This document shows, piece after piece, positions 52,597 to 60,355 of a DNA stretch of 64,000 bases. The translations under genes were made by a program, and so were the position numbers. A model generated the notes under the pieces. The model was not told the origin of the DNA. It saw only the letters and a list, made by a program, of their open reading frames with translations, and did not search any database. Position 1 is the stretch's first letter. Every line of letters starts with the position of its first letter. The stretch is from the NCBI RefSeq assembly GCF_019823105.1, contig NZ_CP081958.1, positions 1,984,001 through 2,048,000 of the forward strand, read 5' to 3'. The stretch is from Halobaculum magnesiiphilum. Lineage in GTDB: Archaea > Halobacteriota > Halobacteria > Halobacteriales > Haloferacaceae.

Positions 52597-53255
52597 TCGT
52601 CGCCGTCGCCGGCGGGAAGGGCGGTGTCGGAAAGTCGACGCTGGCGTACAACCTGGCGGGCGCGCTTGACGGGCTCGTCGTCGACGCCGACCTCACGATG
52701 GCGGACCTGCCGGGCGGTCGCGAGCGCGGGCCGGATCTCCACGACGTGCTCGCGGACCGGGCGACGCCCGCGGAGGCCGTTCGGCCGGGGGCGGTGGACG
52801 TGCTCCCGTGCGGTCGGACGCTCGCGGGGGCGCGACTGGCGGACGTGCGCCGACTCCGGGAGGCGGTCGCCGTCGGCGGCTACGAGTACGTCGTGGTGGA
52901 CTCGCCGGCCGGCCTGCGGGTCGACGCGGGCGCGCCGTTGGCCGTCGCCGACGCCTGTCTCCTCGTCGCGTCGCCGACGCGGTGGGCGCTGGCGGACGCG
53001 ATCGCGGCCCGCGAGCTTGCCCGCGAACTCGACTGCGGGCTCGCGGCCGTCGCGCTCAACCGCACCGTCGAGGACCCGCCCACGGAGGCGGTCGGACGCG
53101 CGCTCGGGGCGCCCGCCACCGCGGTGCCTGCGGACCCGCGGCTCGCGCGTTCGCTCGCGACCGAGACGCCGGTGGTGGAAACGGACGCCGAGTCGGCGGC
53201 CGCGCGGGCGGTCGATGAACTCGCCGCGGCCGTTCGGCGGTGTGCGGTCGCGTAA
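52593..53255 (+). CDS. MinD/ParA-like P-loop ATPase
   Basis: A 220-aa SIMIBI-class ATPase. The deviant Walker A KGGVGKST is at residues 9-16 with the signature Lys9; the switch I Asp in VVDADLTMADL near 30; Walker B YVVVDSPAGL near 105. It is short for MinD and has no obvious membrane-targeting tail, though a C-terminal amphipathic helix (RAVDELAAAVRR) exists. Members form dimers that switch between DNA or membrane and cytosol. In this context it is the last gene of an uncharacterised cluster. Confidence 0.88.
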   Translation: MIVAVAGGKGGVGKSTLAYNLAGALDGLVVDADLTMADLPGGRERGPDLHDVLADRATPAEAVRPGAVDVLPCGRTLAGARLADVRRLREAVAVGGYEYVVVDSPAGLRVDAGAPLAVADACLLVASPTRWALADAIAARELARELDCGLAAVALNRTVEDPPTEAVGRALGAPATAVPADPRLARSLATETPVVETDAESAAARAVDELAAAVRRCAVA

Positions 53256-53316
53256 GGAGAGAATCGGCTCAAGTCGTCTCCGGCGGTTTTATTCCATCTC
53301 CGTCACCCGGTCCCCG

Positions 53317-54177
53317 TCACTCCTCACGTAGCTCGATGTACGACGAGCGGAGCGTAACGGGAGTCACGTCCGCAACGTCGGCCGCGGCCGCCTGCGTGCA
53401 GTCGGCGTCCGCGTCGCGCGCGGCGGCGTACAGACACGCCGCGGCGACGCCGCAGGGGTTCCGTCCGTTCGTGAGCCCCTCGTCGCGGGCGACATCGAGG
53501 TACTCGCGGGCGGCGCGTTCGACCGCGGCATCGAGCCCGAGTTCCGTGGCGAACCGGGGAAGATACTCGACGGGATCGATGGGTCCGACGGGGAGGCCGA
53601 GCTCGCGGTTCATCGCGTCGAAGGCGGCGCGGAGCTCGTCGGCGTCGGCCTTCGCCTCGGCGACGAGCTCGCCGCGGGTGCGCGAGACGCCGGCGACCCG
53701 GCAGGCGACGTACACCGCCGCGGCGGCGAACCCCTCCAGCGAGCGTCCGCGAAGCAGGTCGGCGTCCTGGGCCGACTCGAACAGCGAACACGCCTGATCG
53801 CGCAGCGACTCGGGAAGCCCGGCCGCCGAAACGATCCGCCGGATCTCGGTGAACCCGTACACCTTGTTTCGGTCTCGCTTCGAGGAGATCCGCGCCCGCG
53901 TGTGCTGTCTGCGCATCCGGGCCCACTGCCGGCGCTTGCGCCCCTTCACGCGCGTGTGTCCGATCTCCGTCGAGAGGCCGCGGTCGTGGCGCGAGCGCGT
54001 GAGCGGTGCCCCGGTCCGCCTCGGATCGCAGTCGTCGTCCGCGAAGCTGCGCCACTCGGGGCCGCGGTCGATGCGGTCCGCCGAGACGACGAGCCCGCAC
54101 TCGCTACACACCGCCTCGTCGCCGTCCGCGTGCACTCGACCCTCGCATTCCGGACACGCCGTCGTGCTCGTTGCCAT
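53317..54177 (-). CDS. tfb: Transcription initiation factor IIB (TFB)
   Basis: A 286-aa TFB. The N-terminal zinc ribbon has Cys8/Cys11 and Cys24/Cys27; the B-finger/linker region follows (EWRSFADDDC, GAPLTRSRHDRGLSTEIG). Two cyclin folds occupy about 100-190 and 195-286, the second carrying the BRE-recognition helix. The linker has KGRKRRQWARMRRQ, strongly basic as in haloarchaeal TFBs. Haloarchaea have several TFBs; which promoters this one serves is unknown. It converges on the MinD-like gene. Confidence 0.93.
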   Translation of the reverse strand: MATSTTACPECEGRVHADGDEAVCSECGLVVSADRIDRGPEWRSFADDDCDPRRTGAPLTRSRHDRGLSTEIGHTRVKGRKRRQWARMRRQHTRARISSKRDRNKVYGFTEIRRIVSAAGLPESLRDQACSLFESAQDADLLRGRSLEGFAAAAVYVACRVAGVSRTRGELVAEAKADADELRAAFDAMNRELGLPVGPIDPVEYLPRFATELGLDAAVERAAREYLDVARDEGLTNGRNPCGVAAACLYAAARDADADCTQAAAADVADVTPVTLRSSYIELREE

Positions 54178-54316
54178 ACTCGAACGTCGGTCCCGAACCC
54201 ATACTTATGTGTGGGGGGATCCGCCGCTCCCGACCCGCTCGAGCGCGCTCGAACGTACCGATAACCGGTACGTTACTCACAACAGTCACGTTATCGTATC
54301 GACTCTGACGATCGAA

Positions 54317-54323
54317 TTTATAT
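54317..54323 (+). promoter_or_regulatory. TATA box of the HTH-like gene
   Basis: TTTATAT centred about 26 nt before the ATG at 54346, which supports that start. Confidence 0.6.
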
Positions 54324-54345
54324 CGGATGGCGACCGAGCGTGACC

Positions 54346-54861
54346 ATGGCGCTCCCCGACATCGCCGCCGGGATCGAGGTGACCGCACGTCAGGAGACGC
54401 GCGGCGTCGCCTCGGTCGACGACACCGGCGGCGACCTCGCCTCCCGGCTCGCCCCCCACGCCGACGCGCTGGCGTGTACGCCCGAGGCGGCCGCGGTGGT
54501 GCTCGATCACCACGCCCGCGGCCACAGCGTGGGCGCGAGCGCACGCGAGGCCGGCGTCGCCGCCGTGACGGCCGCGAAGGTCCTCCACCGCTGCGGCGTG
54601 CAGGGCGTCTCCCCGCTGGCGCCGACCGCCCGACGCGTGGTTCGCGACTGGCTCGCCGGCGAGATCCCGCGTGCGGACGCGCTCGAACTCAGCGGCGGCG
54701 AAGAGGCGGCGTTCGCGCTCGCGAGCTACGTCGAGTCACACGAGCCGGTGCCGGAGCTGGCCGACGTCGCCCGCGGCGCGTTGGCCGACGGCGGGAACGC
54801 GAGCGTGGAGAAGCGCGACGCCCTCGGGGAGACGATGAGTTCCGTCTCGGACCTGCGCTGA
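54346..54861 (+). CDS. Possible helix-turn-helix protein, haloarchaeal
   Basis: A 171-aa protein. A central stretch, LDHHARGHSVGASAREAG then VTAAKVLHRCGV (about residues 55-85), reads as a helix-turn-helix. The C-terminal half is helical with REWLAGEIPR-like and ALASYVESHEPVPELADVARG segments. Family not recognised; a DNA-binding regulator is plausible. The leaderless-type TATA at 54317 fits. It is divergent from tfb and ends in a duplicated hairpin. Confidence 0.65.
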   Translation: MALPDIAAGIEVTARQETRGVASVDDTGGDLASRLAPHADALACTPEAAAVVLDHHARGHSVGASAREAGVAAVTAAKVLHRCGVQGVSPLAPTARRVVRDWLAGEIPRADALELSGGEEAAFALASYVESHEPVPELADVARGALADGGNASVEKRDALGETMSSVSDLR

Positions 54862-54948
54862 CTCCGTTCAGCGCATCGGTTCGGGACGGAACTCACGGAC
54901 TGCCGCCGTCGACCTGCGCTGACTCCGTTCAGCGCGTCGGTTCGGGAC
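54850..54948. repeat. Tandem 38-bp repeat containing a hairpin, at the end of the HTH-like gene
   Basis: Copies at 54850-54887 and 54911-54948 differ at one of 38 positions. The first covers the last codons and stop of the gene. Each contains the hairpin GCGCTGA-CTCCGT-TCAGCGC. Confidence 0.88.
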
Positions 54949-54994
54949 TGTGTCGACTACGGCGTCGATCTCGCCCGGCGCCGCCCGTTTCTCA

Positions 54995-55786
54995 CTATTC
55001 GCTGCGCACGCGGTCGACACCCGCGCCGAGCCGCCCGATCACCCCGCGGTCCTCGAACTCGACCCCCAGTTCCGTCTCGAACAGCGTTTCCGTCGCGGCG
55101 ACGACGCCGGCGGCGAACGCGTCCGTGCCGAGACACGCCGGCGCGGCGGCGAACTCGCTCGGCCCGCGAGGGATCGTCGCGTCCGCGTCGGCCTCGGCGC
55201 TTCCGGACTCGTCGCTTGACCCGGCGGACCCGGGAGCGGCGACGGCGACGCTCGCGGGGTCGCCGTCGGGCGCGTCGATGTCGCGGAGCAGGTCCCGCTG
55301 TCGTCGCCGGCCGTCGGCGCCGTGGTCGGTGTCGGGGGCGACGATCGCGACGCGGTCGACGGCGTGGACCGCGGCGATCGCCGGGTTGGCGGCGACCGGC
55401 GGAACGTCGACGATCACGTGGTCGGCGCGGGCGACGGCCTCCGCTGCTCGGTCGGCGAGTACCTGCGCGGCGTCGTCGTCGGTCGCGCGGGCGAGGCGCT
55501 CGAAGGGCGCGTGTGCCGGCGCGAGTTCGATGCGGCCGTCAACGGCCGCATCGAGGTCGTACAGCCCGTCGGCGAGCGGTCGGTCGGGATCGAGACACAG
55601 CGCCGTCACGTCGGGATCGATGCGGCCCGAAACGAACTCGCCGAGCCCCTGCGTCGCGTAGGCGGCGTCGAGAACGACGACCTCGCGGCCGTCACGCGCG
55701 AGCGCGGCGGCACACTCGACGGCCGTTCGGGTCGTGCCCGCGCCGCCGACGGCGCCGACGAACGCGAGCGATCGGATGCTGGCCAT
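54995..55786 (-). CDS. ParA/MinD-like protein with degenerate P-loop
   Basis: A 263-aa protein of the MinD/ParA fold. The P-loop reads AVGGAGTTRT (residues 12-21) in place of KGGxGKST, so both lysines needed for ATP hydrolysis are missing. Strand and Walker B-like segments remain (VVVLDAAYATQGLGEF near 37, DHVIVDVPPVAANP near 122). Gly/Asp-rich loops near 165-195. It may bind nucleotide without hydrolysis or act as a structural partner. Divergent from the HIT side; 133 bp separate it from the HTH-like gene. Confidence 0.8.
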   Translation of the reverse strand: MASIRSLAFVGAVGGAGTTRTAVECAAALARDGREVVVLDAAYATQGLGEFVSGRIDPDVTALCLDPDRPLADGLYDLDAAVDGRIELAPAHAPFERLARATDDDAAQVLADRAAEAVARADHVIVDVPPVAANPAIAAVHAVDRVAIVAPDTDHGADGRRRQRDLLRDIDAPDGDPASVAVAAPGSAGSSDESGSAEADADATIPRGPSEFAAAPACLGTDAFAAGVVAATETLFETELGVEFEDRGVIGRLGAGVDRVRSE

Positions 55787-55886
55787 GCGGCTCCTGTGCC
55801 CGCATCCGCTATATAGTTACGTGTCTCTGGTCGCGGAACAAGATCGGGAACGGGACGGCGCTCGGCGACCGCGAGGGGGACGGTGA

Positions 55887-56306
55887 CTACGCTCCGATCG
55901 CGTCGGCGATCTCGTCCAACTCGTCGTCGTCCAGGTCCGGCCGCTCGCCGGCGGCGACGTGGATGGGTCCGCCGCCGTCGCCGTCGAAGCGCGGGATGAC
56001 GTGGACATGCGCGTGGGGGACCTCCTGGCCGGCGTCGGGGCCGTCGTTGACGCCGATCGTGTGGGCGTCGGCGTCGATCGCGTCCTCGATCCTGGGTGCG
56101 AGGTCGTGTACGAGGTCGAAGACGGCGCGCGACTCCTCACGAGAGAGGTCGGCGACGCGCCGGTGGTGCGCCTTGGGGATCACGAGGGTGTGGCCGCGGG
56201 CCATCGGGTTCGCGTCGAGGAACGCGAGCGCGTCGTCGGTCTCGGCGACCACGCGGGCGGGGATGTCGCCCGCGACGATCGAACAGAAGATGCAGTCGTC
56301 GCTCAT
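55887..56306 (-). CDS. HIT-family hydrolase
   Basis: A 139-aa histidine-triad protein, probably a nucleoside phosphoramidase or dinucleotide hydrolase. MSDDCIFCSIVAGDIPA carries the paired Cys of the zinc site, ANPMARGHTLVIPKAHHRR follows, and the active motif EVPHAHVHVIPRF is near residue 100. The ATG at 56306 is preferred over one eight codons earlier because the HIT fold starts there. Acidic C-terminal tail. Confidence 0.92.
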   Translation of the reverse strand: MSDDCIFCSIVAGDIPARVVAETDDALAFLDANPMARGHTLVIPKAHHRRVADLSREESRAVFDLVHDLAPRIEDAIDADAHTIGVNDGPDAGQEVPHAHVHVIPRFDGDGGGPIHVAAGERPDLDDDELDEIADAIGA

Positions 56307-56444
56307 GGACGATCGGTGTGTCGGCATCACGCTTCAAGATAGGGGCCGCTTGCCCCGACGACCGCGCCCGACACCCGGGAGACGAGAGCGCCGTCGGACA
56401 CGGCGTTCGTCGACGGACGCCGGCGCACGGGGCAGATCGTGCCC

Positions 56445-56954
56445 CTACGTCGAGATGAACTCGGCGATGGACTCGGCCACGGCCACGATGTCGGGCCTGT
56501 TGGGTTCCAACTCGAACTCGGTCGAGTTGATCTCGACCACCGTCCCGCCGACGACGAGGGACAGACTGTACCGGAACCGGTCCTCGGTCTTCGTCCGAAT
56601 GATCCCGTACGTCGTGGTGTTCCAGACGCCGTTGTGCCCGACGGCGTCGATCGAACCGAACGGAACCGACCACGAGTACCCCTCCTCGGAGACGATGTCG
56701 ATACGGGACCCCGAGATCACGCACATCCCGTTTTGCGAGTATCGGTGCGTCACCACGTCCGTCTTGAACGACGTCCGGGTTCCGTCGTGTGCTTCGTACG
56801 GGATCCCCGCGCCGGCTCCGCCGACCACGAACTCGACCTCGGAGACGGCGAACAGCTCCTCGACCTCGTCGGTGTCGTAGCGGTCGGAGACGTCGAAGAA
56901 TCCCTCGGTGTTCCCGTTGAGTCGGTTGACGATGTAGGGGTCGGCGGCGGGCAT
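56445..56954 (-). CDS. Conserved protein with PH-like beta domain, unknown function
   Basis: A 169-aa protein. The first about 40 residues (YIVNRLNGNTEGFFDVSDRYDTDEV...) resemble a short acidic region. The rest is a run of beta strands with RIDIVSEEGYSWSVPFGSIDAVGHNG and RFRYSLSLVVGGTVVEINS, ending in a helix (IVAVAESIAEF). This layout suggests a pleckstrin-homology-like fold, as in bacterial PH proteins. No membrane segment. Less GC-rich than neighbours in parts. Confidence 0.65.
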   Translation of the reverse strand: MPAADPYIVNRLNGNTEGFFDVSDRYDTDEVEELFAVSEVEFVVGGAGAGIPYEAHDGTRTSFKTDVVTHRYSQNGMCVISGSRIDIVSEEGYSWSVPFGSIDAVGHNGVWNTTTYGIIRTKTEDRFRYSLSLVVGGTVVEINSTEFELEPNRPDIVAVAESIAEFIST

Positions 56955-57046
56955 GAGCGAAGTGCTCTGAAGCCCTAGTTATCTGTTGCTATCCCATTCG
57001 TTCGTGATCGAGGGGGCGACCATCGTTGACCTCCCCGACCCGCCCG

Positions 57047-57670
57047 TTACGGCAGGTGCACCGCGATCCGCTCCCGGTACTCCTCGGCGCTCAGCCCCAA
57101 GCGCGAGAGCCACACCTCCCGGTAGCTCGGATGGAGGATCGGCAGACACGTCACGCCGAGCGTCGGGCACTCGATCGGCTCGCACACCGAGTCGAGGAAG
57201 CCGTCCAGCTCGATCCCCTCGAACGCGAGCAGCGTCGCCGTCGCGTGTTTCCCCGTCGTGACGACGACTGCCGGGTCGACGATCCCCAACTCGGTTTCGA
57301 GGTGGCCGCGGCAGTTCGACAGCTCCGCGTCGGTCGGGTCGCGGTTGTCCTCGGGGTGGCACTTCGCCGCGTTCGTGAAGAAGCAGTCGTCGCCGTAGCC
57401 GAGTTCGCGCATGAGCCGACGCACGCGACGGCCGGAGTGGCGGGACGTGTACGCGCAACCGGTGTGGTTGCCGCCCTTCCACGTGTCCGCGTCGGGGTCG
57501 CCGGCTCCGGGTGCCTCGCCGACGACGAGAACGCTCGCGTCCCGGGGACCGGTGCCCCACGAGATGCGGGTTCGCGACTCGACCAGCGCCGGACACCGCG
57601 AGCAGTCCGGCTCGATCACGAGCCGATCGTCGGGATCCGGGTGCCGGATCGGGTCCTCGGTGTCGGTCAC
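57047..57670 (-). CDS. Uracil-DNA glycosylase, family 4-like
   Basis: A 207-aa base-excision repair enzyme removing uracil from DNA. The [4Fe-4S] ligands fit Cys23/Cys26 plus the Cys in TNAAKCHPEDNR and in ELSNCRGHLE. Motif A is GEAPGAGDPD (near 52) and motif B HPSYRE near the C-terminus. The loop with an insertion WKGGNHTGCAYTSRHSG is a variant of the usual TGRPF region, so this may be a divergent subfamily. It follows the zinc-ribbon membrane protein gene, 49 bp apart. Confidence 0.85.
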   Translation of the reverse strand: MTDTEDPIRHPDPDDRLVIEPDCSRCPALVESRTRISWGTGPRDASVLVVGEAPGAGDPDADTWKGGNHTGCAYTSRHSGRRVRRLMRELGYGDDCFFTNAAKCHPEDNRDPTDAELSNCRGHLETELGIVDPAVVVTTGKHATATLLAFEGIELDGFLDSVCEPIECPTLGVTCLPILHPSYREVWLSRLGLSAEEYRERIAVHLP

Positions 57671-57719
57671 GGTGTCGAGTTCGGGGCCGCGGCGATTGGC
57701 GGTTTCGCTCCGACCGCGA

Positions 57720-58181
57720 TCAGGGCTCCCCGAGCACCTGATGGCGCCGATAGAGGTAGGCCGCGCCAGCGGCGATGTTGAGGAACCAGATCGCCGAGAG
57801 GATCACCCAGACCGCGACGTTCGGGTCCCATTCGGAGTTCGCGCGGACGTACTGGCTGTCGAAGTACACCGACAGCGGCAGCCCCGCCCACCCGATCAGG
57901 ACGAGTATCCCGCCGCCGGCGCCCAGATCGCCACCCAGGGCCGACGCGAGCACGAGCAGCACCCAGATGCCGGTTCCCGCGGCGACGCCGTACCACCAGG
58001 TGTCGGACACCGAGGTTTCGTACTGCGCGGGGTCGTGGACGCCGCCCCGACCGCCGCCGCTACTGGCGGGGCTGTAGTTGTCGTTTCGGACCCCGCAGTT
58101 GGGGCACAGCTCCGACGCCTGCTTGATCGCCGCCCCACAGGAGCGACAGAACACCTCGTCGGCCGCCTTCCGTTTGGTCAT
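57720..58181 (-). CDS. Zinc-ribbon membrane protein
   Basis: A 153-aa protein. An N-terminal zinc ribbon (CRSCG...CPNCG, residues about 12-30) and a Gly/Ser linker lead to three membrane segments (about 65-85, 88-108 and 120-140). Related by design to the TM2 protein encoded just upstream. No enzyme motif. Possibly a small membrane-stress or transport accessory protein; unknown. Confidence 0.7.
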   Translation of the reverse strand: MTKRKAADEVFCRSCGAAIKQASELCPNCGVRNDNYSPASSGGGRGGVHDPAQYETSVSDTWWYGVAAGTGIWVLLVLASALGGDLGAGGGILVLIGWAGLPLSVYFDSQYVRANSEWDPNVAVWVILSAIWFLNIAAGAAYLYRRHQVLGEP

Positions 58182-58255
58182 GGCTGTGATCCGCGATCGG
58201 CGGTCCCGGGGCTTGGATGGATGGCGTGCATCGAAAAATGGCGGGTATCGCTACG

Positions 58256-58579
58256 TCAGGCGTACTGCTGCTGGAACTCGTCCTCGGACTTCGTGAGGTA
58301 GATGATCCCCTCGATGAGCCCGACGAGGAGCGGGATGAACGTCCACGAGAAGACGAGGTAGATGATCCCGCGACCGGTGTTCCCGAGGTAGAAGTGGTGG
58401 GCGCCGAGCCCGCCCAGGAAAATGGCGAGGAGGGCGGCGCTCGTCTTGTCCTTCGAGCCCGAGGAGGACCCGCCCGACTGGCGCACGCCACATTCGGTGC
58501 AGATCTCCGCTTCCTTCTTGATCACTTCGCCGCAACTGCTGCAGAACTGCTCGTCGGCGCCGGGAGTTGCATTGCTCAT
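58256..58579 (-). CDS. TM2-domain protein with zinc ribbon
   Basis: A 107-aa protein. A zinc ribbon (CSSCG...CTECG, about residues 13-30) precedes a TM2 domain: ALLAIFLGGLGAHHFYLGNTGRGIIY (about 49-75) and a second membrane helix WTFIPLLVGLIEGIIYL. The His/Phe/Tyr-Leu-Gly signature is the hallmark. It lies 74 bp upstream of the other zinc-ribbon membrane protein and may share a transcript. Function unknown. Confidence 0.88.
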   Translation of the reverse strand: MSNATPGADEQFCSSCGEVIKKEAEICTECGVRQSGGSSSGSKDKTSAALLAIFLGGLGAHHFYLGNTGRGIIYLVFSWTFIPLLVGLIEGIIYLTKSEDEFQQQYA

Positions 58580-58773
58580 CTTCGTGTCAAACCTTTCATC
58601 AACTACAATAAGTATACTGGTTGAATATCGATCACGATAGACGAAATATACTGCACGTACCCGATCGCCGGACGGACCCGACTTTCCACCGAGTCAGCGG
58701 GCGCTGTCGACCGGTGCGACAGTTGCGGTGAACCGGCCGTCGGGATCCGTATCAGCGTCCGGACAGGACTGCG

Positions 58774-59004
58774 CTACTCCGTCAGCGGCAGCGCGACGCC
58801 GAACACGAACACCGAGAGGAACGCGCCGACGACGGCGAACAGTTCGAGGTCGACCAGCAGCGCGTGCTCCCACGGCGGGAGGGCCGTCCCCGTGACCGCG
58901 GCGCCGACCTCGACGGCGACCGCGAGCAGGAACACGGCGACACAGCCGAGCAGCGCGCGCCTGGTGAGCGTCGGGTAATCGAGGTTCCCGTACCTGCCTG
59001 ACAT
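58774..59004 (-). CDS. Small two-helix membrane protein
   Basis: A 76-aa protein, MSGRYGNLDYPTLTRRALL..., with two hydrophobic segments (about 17-38 and 50-72) linked by a short polar loop. The N-terminus is polar. Similar tiny haloarchaeal proteins are common and uncharacterised. Divergent from the gene at 59086. Confidence 0.65.
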   Translation of the reverse strand: MSGRYGNLDYPTLTRRALLGCVAVFLLAVAVEVGAAVTGTALPPWEHALLVDLELFAVVGAFLSVFVFGVALPLTE

Positions 59005-59085
59005 ACGAGCGACTTTCCGATCCGGTCGATTAGCGCTTTCGGTCCGACCGAAAGGGTTTCCCTCGCCGACGGCGGCCCTGGGGGT

Positions 59086-59328
59086 ATGTCGGGACTGTTC
59101 GACGCCGCGTGGGTCGCGGCGGAGTATCTCTTCGTACTGCTCGCGTCGGTCGTGCTCACCGGGATCGGGATCCACTTCGAGCGGGCGGCGGCCGCGACGA
59201 TGGCGACCGCGCCCGAGGTCGCGGCGGTCGACGCCGTGATCGGGGCGCTCGCGCTGTTCTGGGGCGTCTACCTCGTCGGCTACAGGCAGGCGCTCCCCCG
59301 GATGCGGCACGTCCTCGCCTCCCGGTGA
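59086..59328 (+). CDS. Small two-helix membrane protein
   Basis: An 80-aa protein with two hydrophobic segments (about 8-28 and 46-66) and a basic C-terminus (YRQALPRMRHVLASR), which should face the cytoplasm. Family not recognised. It converges on prs and is divergent from the small membrane protein gene to its left, with 81 bp between the starts. Confidence 0.65.
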   Translation: MSGLFDAAWVAAEYLFVLLASVVLTGIGIHFERAAAATMATAPEVAAVDAVIGALALFWGVYLVGYRQALPRMRHVLASR

Positions 59329-59358
59329 GCGGGCGGCGACGGCGCGTCTGTCGAGCGG

Positions 59359-60210
59359 TTACAGCGCGTCGGCCACGAGCGGCGCCACCGACACGTCGCT
59401 TTCGGCGCGTTCGAGGGTGTCGCTCGCGATCACCCGCGTCACGCCGGCGGCGGCGAGCTTCGTGCGGGCGTTGCTCGCGAGCATCCCGTGGACGCACGCC
59501 GTGTACACGTCGCCGCAGTCGCGGTCGCGAAGGGCGGCGACCGCCTCGCTCATCGTCGACCCGGTCGCGATGATGTCGTCGACGACGACCACGTCGCGGT
59601 CGGCCACGTCCGCGTCGCTGGGGCTGACGGTCACCTCGCCGGTGTCGTAGTCGCGAACCTTCTCGAAGAAGTCGGTCTCGCCGCCGCCGTAGGCGTCGCA
59701 CACGGCGACCGCGAGCCCCTCGGCGGAGGCGTCGGGGCCGAGAAACAGTGGCTCCGAGAGGTCGGCGGGCAGCGGCTCCGCGAGCAGCGGCGCCGCCTCC
59801 AGCACCTCGACGGGCACGTCGAAGTAGTCGGCCACGTCGGCCTCGTGGGGCGTCACGAGGAGCACGCGGTCGGTGCCGGTCGAGACGGCGCGGGCGACCG
59901 CCCGCGCGGAGACGGGCTCGCCGTGCTCGAACGCCCGGTCCTGGCGGGCGTAGCCCATGTACGGGATGACGGTCGTGACGGTTTCGGCGCCGGCCTCGCG
60001 GACCGCGTCCTGGAGCTGGAGCAGCTCGACGAGCGCGTCGTTGGAGTCGGTCGCGGCGACGACGACGGCCTCCTCGCCCGCGAACTCGGGCACGGCGGCG
60101 CACTCCTCGCCGTCCGGGAACCAGCGGTACTCCGGCGTGGCGAGCGGGCGGCCGGTGTGCTCGGCGAGGGCGGCCGCGAGCGCCTGCGACGCGGACCCGG
60201 GTACGATCAT
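59359..60210 (-). CDS. prs: Ribose-phosphate pyrophosphokinase (PRPP synthetase)
   Basis: PRPP synthetase, 283 aa, joins ribose 5-phosphate with ATP to give PRPP for nucleotide, His and Trp synthesis. Motifs: YRWFPDGEECAAVPEF near residue 29, PYMGYARQDRAFEHGEPVSA near 81 and the PRPP loop VVVVDDIIATGST near 196. Family length typical of archaeal class enzymes. The ATG at 60210 (MIVPGSASQ) is the normal start. Upstream lies the beta-propeller gene on the same strand. Confidence 0.95.
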   Translation of the reverse strand: MIVPGSASQALAAALAEHTGRPLATPEYRWFPDGEECAAVPEFAGEEAVVVAATDSNDALVELLQLQDAVREAGAETVTTVIPYMGYARQDRAFEHGEPVSARAVARAVSTGTDRVLLVTPHEADVADYFDVPVEVLEAAPLLAEPLPADLSEPLFLGPDASAEGLAVAVCDAYGGGETDFFEKVRDYDTGEVTVSPSDADVADRDVVVVDDIIATGSTMSEAVAALRDRDCGDVYTACVHGMLASNARTKLAAAGVTRVIASDTLERAESDVSVAPLVADAL

Positions 60211-60355
60211 ACACGTCGTTCCCGCCGCCGGATACAAACGCGTTCCTACTCGGGCGACGCGTGCGGCGGCATCACAGCCCGCGGCGACCCGATCGAGGAC
60301 GGGACGGCGGCGCCACTACTCGGCCGTCGTCGTCACTACTCGCCCTGCGGCGCCG

